The translations under genes were made by a program, and so were the position numbers. 64,000 nt of DNA from JAICMB01 sp963802915 (GTDB lineage: Bacteria; Acidobacteriota; Terriglobia; Bryobacterales; Bryobacteraceae): assembly GCA_963802915.1 (NCBI GenBank), contig CAWDKQ010000009.1, positions 186,001 to 250,000 on the forward strand, given 5' to 3'. Every line of letters begins with the position of its first letter. The first letter of the stretch is position 1. This document shows positions 63,536 through 64,000 of the stretch, piece after piece. The notes beneath the pieces are model-generated. The model worked only from the letters and a program-made list of their open reading frames with translations, had not been told where the DNA came from and ran no database searches.

Positions 63536-63729
63536 GTCACTCTGATCTCCTTCGGCCCGTCATCTTCGTCTAACTCCCGTTCGAGCTGTAGCAGCCGGAT
63601 GTAATCCGCAACCGAAGCTTTCCCAGATTCCGACTCGAAGCGGCTTTCAATATCGGAAAGCAGCTTGTGTATCCTCTCTCGTGTCGCCTGACGATCGGTA
63701 ACAACTCTCTTAATCTTCTTTCCCACCAT
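63499..63729 (-). CDS. Small terminase-like protein, first gene of the module
   Basis: 76 residues, basic N-terminus (MVGKKIKRVVTDRQATRERI) then helices (LLSDIESRFESESGKASVAD, YIRLLQLERELDEDDGPKEI). Too short for a standard small terminase with a full DNA-binding domain, but position and charge fit a DNA-recognition partner of the large subunit. GGAG lies 5 bp before the ATG and directly after an intrinsic terminator. Confidence 0.55.
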   Translation of the reverse strand: MVGKKIKRVVTDRQATRERIHKLLSDIESRFESESGKASVADYIRLLQLERELDEDDGPKEIRVTWVESKKPVFEK

Positions 63730-63739
63730 CGCGGCTCCT

Positions 63740-63769
63740 AAAAAAAGGGCGCCCCACTGGGAGGCGCCC
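63740..63769 (-). terminator. Intrinsic terminator directly upstream of the first structural gene
   Basis: On the minus strand: a 7-bp GC-only stem (GGGCGCC/GGCGCCC, arms 63763-63769 and 63747-63753), a 9-base loop, then seven T (63740-63746). The GGAG ribosome binding site of the small terminase gene begins one base after the T-tract. No promoter fits in the 10 bases between, so transcripts of the module must pass this hairpin. Confidence 0.8.
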
Positions 63770-63832
63770 GCATCAAGTCTTCTCTTCTCTCGATTTAACT
63801 ATAAAGATCCCGCCGCCAAATCCGGCCGTACC

Positions 63833-63846
63833 GTAGTTGTAACTAC
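63833..63846. promoter_or_regulatory. Operator-like dyad, GTAGTT-2-AACTAC
   Basis: Perfect 6-bp inverted repeat with a 2-bp centre in the non-coding stretch between the partial gene at the window edge and the terminator. Such dyads often bind dimeric repressors. The remainder of 63770-63897 shows AT-rich stretches (minus-strand TATAGT near 63800) but no convincing complete promoter. Confidence 0.35.
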
Positions 63847-63897
63847 ATGACTCGATTGGTAAAAAATCTAGAAAATATTTTGCACCGGCGAATCCCC

Positions 63898-63999
63898 TTA
63901 CCCGCCCCGATAAAAACCCCGCATCGCCTTATGAACGTTCTTCCAGCGCCGCTTCACTTCCTGCGCGGCCAAAACATCCGTTTTACGCTCGTGAAAAGC
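63898..63999 (-). CDS. C-terminal end of a gene cut by the window edge
   Basis: Open minus-strand frame of 33 codons ending at a stop (tta at 63898-63900): AFHERKTDVLAAQEVKRRWK, then NVHKAMRGFYRGG. Basic and helical, with codon use like its neighbours. Same direction as the phage-like module and followed by the terminator at 63740-63769 about 130 bp later, so it probably belongs to the preceding transcription unit. Function unknown. Confidence 0.45.
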   Translation of the reverse strand, partial: AFHERKTDVLAAQEVKRRWKNVHKAMRGFYRGG

Positions 64000-64000
64000 G

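Larger units (their letters stand above)
47165..63729 (-). mobile_element. Siphovirus-like morphogenesis module, prophage remnant or gene-transfer-agent-like element
   Basis: Sixteen tightly packed genes on one strand, in canonical head-to-tail order: small terminase-like gene, large terminase, portal, scaffold, coat, small head protein, connector, tail terminator, tail tube, two chaperone frames, tape measure, then tail-hub and fibre genes. No integrase, repressor, replication or lysis gene and no att repeat is visible between 47165 and 63729; anything beyond 64000 is unseen. The order and the 222-residue tape measure resemble Rhodobacter-type gene transfer agents. No gene in the module is broken, so it is probably functional or recently so. 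Confidence 0.8.

Noticed and set aside
1..64000. CRISPR arrays, rRNA, tRNA, insertion sequences
   Set aside because: No repeat-spacer pattern, no rRNA or tRNA-like stretch and no transposase ORF was seen on either strand.

Overview
The window looks like a chromosome segment from an acidobacterium of the Solibacter/Bryobacter type. The evidence is GC-rich compact coding, two Oar-like TonB-dependent receptors with N-terminal carboxypeptidase-regulatory domains, a protein of the Solibacter-typical TIGR03437 kind, an S53 peptidase and a PEP-CTERM protein. The taxon is inferred from family content; no rRNA or other marker gene is present.

Layout. 1-4.9 kb: a tandem pair of secreted proteins with near-identical VCBS/FG-GAP-like repeat halves, then a PEP-CTERM protein. 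5.2-10.1 kb: a tightly overlapping minus-strand operon (OmpR-type regulator, lone receiver, porin-like barrel, cupredoxin-like protein, dCache histidine kinase) with an 11-bp tandem-repeat operator candidate in front. 10.1-26.3 kb: a surface-polysaccharide locus (two O-antigen polymerase-like proteins, Wzz-like protein, two GT4 glycosyltransferases, PF14907-like nucleotidyltransferase, MFS, sugar-phosphate transferase, HprK-like kinase). Within it sit a TonB-type receptor and a cytochrome c fused to a barrel domain. Genes between 11.7 and 17.3 kb are broken by about eight frameshifts. 26.4-37.1 kb: S53 peptidase, a PD40/TPR protein with a CxxCH motif, a second large receptor, a CpaE-like ATPase, a small zinc-ribbon membrane protein, an RsbRD-like domain protein and a protein-lysine-methyltransferase-like enzyme. 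37.1-47.1 kb: a fused LptF-LptG permease in an operon with two exported TldD/TldE-like proteins, an enolase-superfamily enzyme, a peroxiredoxin whose catalytic cysteine codon is TGA (probable selenoprotein), an M24 peptidase and a Wzt-type ABC ATPase.

47.2-63.7 kb: a complete, one-direction siphovirus-like morphogenesis module (small terminase-like gene, large terminase, portal, scaffold, capsid, connectors, tail tube, tail chaperones with a -1 frameshift site, very short tape measure, three tail-hub/fibre proteins). No integrase, repressor, replication or lysis gene lies inside it. Its gene order and short tape measure recall gene transfer agents. An intrinsic terminator lies directly in front of the first gene's ribosome binding site, which suggests that the operon needs read-through or antitermination.

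The strongest leads are the selenocysteine peroxiredoxin, the terminator-gated phage/GTA-like module with its programmed frameshift, the sensory operon joining porin and cupredoxin genes to a two-component system, and the exported TldD/E pair with LptFG.
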